NCBI GenBank assembly: GCA_022572485.1
Contig: JACZVU010000173.1
Coordinates: forward strand, 1 to 5,125
From: Myxococcales bacterium
GTDB taxonomy: Bacteria; Myxococcota_A; UBA9160; SMWR01
Direction: 5' to 3'
Length of the DNA: 5,125 nt
Of this stretch, positions 4,821-5,125 are shown one piece after another; the first letter of the stretch is position 1, and each line of letters begins with the position of its first letter. The translations under genes were made by a program, and so were the position numbers. Below the pieces are notes generated by a model. That model was not told where the DNA came from, made no database searches, and worked only from the letters and a program-made list of their open reading frames with translations.

Positions 4821-5125
4821 TTAGCGGGGCGCCTTTTCGGTCTTCGGCGCGAACTCAGCGTCGAGAATCTCGAAAATCCCTTCCTCGAGCTCAGGGCGCT
4901 CGGCAAGTTCGTGATTCTCACAGCGCGCGGCCGCGAGCACATCCGAGAGAACCGGTTCGAGCAGCGCGAGGCTCTTCGGGCTCGCGGCGATCGTCAGCCG
5001 CAGCGCTTCGCGCCCCATCGAGACCTTCGCGTCGGCTTTGCTCTTGTTGATCGCCGCCCAGCAGGCCACCGCCACATCGAAACTCGCCTCGCTCGATGGC
5101 GGCTCGATGCCCCGGAAATCCTCGC
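4821..5125 (-). CDS. valS: C-terminal 100 residues of a probable valyl-tRNA synthetase (partial, cut by window end)
   Basis: On the minus strand the frame is open from the window edge to the TAA at 4821-4823. The first in-frame GTG (5075) is internal, because coding sequence continues upstream (EDFRGIEPPSSEASFDVAV and so on) to the edge. AAINKSKADAKVSMG, then REALRLTIAASPKSLALLEP and VLSDVLAAARC, resembles the segment after the anticodon-binding domain of valyl-tRNA synthetases (KSEAKVSM-like, then a small alpha/beta region). The protein ends soon after, with a charged tail TEKAPR. The long C-terminal coiled-coil arm of the Escherichia coli-type enzyme is missing, which points to the short, archaeal-like type. 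The catalytic HIGH and KMSKS motifs lie outside the window, so another class I synthetase remains possible. The enzyme charges tRNA-Val with valine in the cytoplasm. Confidence 0.6.
   Translation of the reverse strand, partial: EDFRGIEPPSSEASFDVAVACWAAINKSKADAKVSMGREALRLTIAASPKSLALLEPVLSDVLAAARCENHELAERPELEEGIFEILDAEFAPKTEKAPR

Noticed and set aside
1..5125. CRISPR array, tRNA, rRNA, transposon ends, prophage or toxin-antitoxin genes
   Set aside because: I saw no regularly spaced repeats, tRNA arms, transposase or integrase motifs, or paired small toxin-antitoxin frames on either strand.

Overview
The window is a GC-rich, densely coded stretch of bacterial chromosome. The genes look proteobacterial in a broad sense, but nothing in the sequence fixes a phylum. 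No transposase, integrase, phage gene, CRISPR array, tRNA or rRNA is visible. I recognise eight protein genes, two of them cut by the window edges, and every one has a recognisable family.

Left third (1-1885, + strand): an agmatine-to-putrescine operon. The window opens inside the C-terminus of N-carbamoylputrescine amidase (aguB), which has no start codon here. Its TGA overlaps the GTG start of agmatine deiminase (aguA) in the tetranucleotide GTGA. A TetR-family regulator starts 5 bases after aguA stops. AguA converts agmatine to N-carbamoylputrescine and AguB converts that to putrescine. The TetR protein is a good candidate for the pathway's local regulator. A two-tier hairpin follows about 65 bases downstream.

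Middle (2108-3010, + strand): a hypoxanthine-DNA (deoxyinosine) glycosylase of the uracil-DNA glycosylase superfamily, then a 156-base gap with long C tracts, then a small cysteine-rich CWC-family protein of unknown function. A convergent spacer with an 8-bp stem-loop separates it from a GFA-family zinc protein on the minus strand (3149-3511).

Right third: from a 277-base divergent spacer, a SAM-dependent methyltransferase (3789-4631, + strand) reads rightward. It probably starts at TTG, because an AGGGG sits at the right distance. It converges with a minus-strand gene whose last 100 residues look like the C-terminus of a short-type valyl-tRNA synthetase. The 189-base convergent spacer holds a likely terminator, a perfect 20-bp palindrome and several overlapping inverted repeats. 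It is the most structured non-coding stretch of the window.

I found no convincing new multi-gene system. The best leads are the regulator inside the agu operon, the repeat-rich convergent spacer, and the uncharacterised CWC protein with its C-tract leader.
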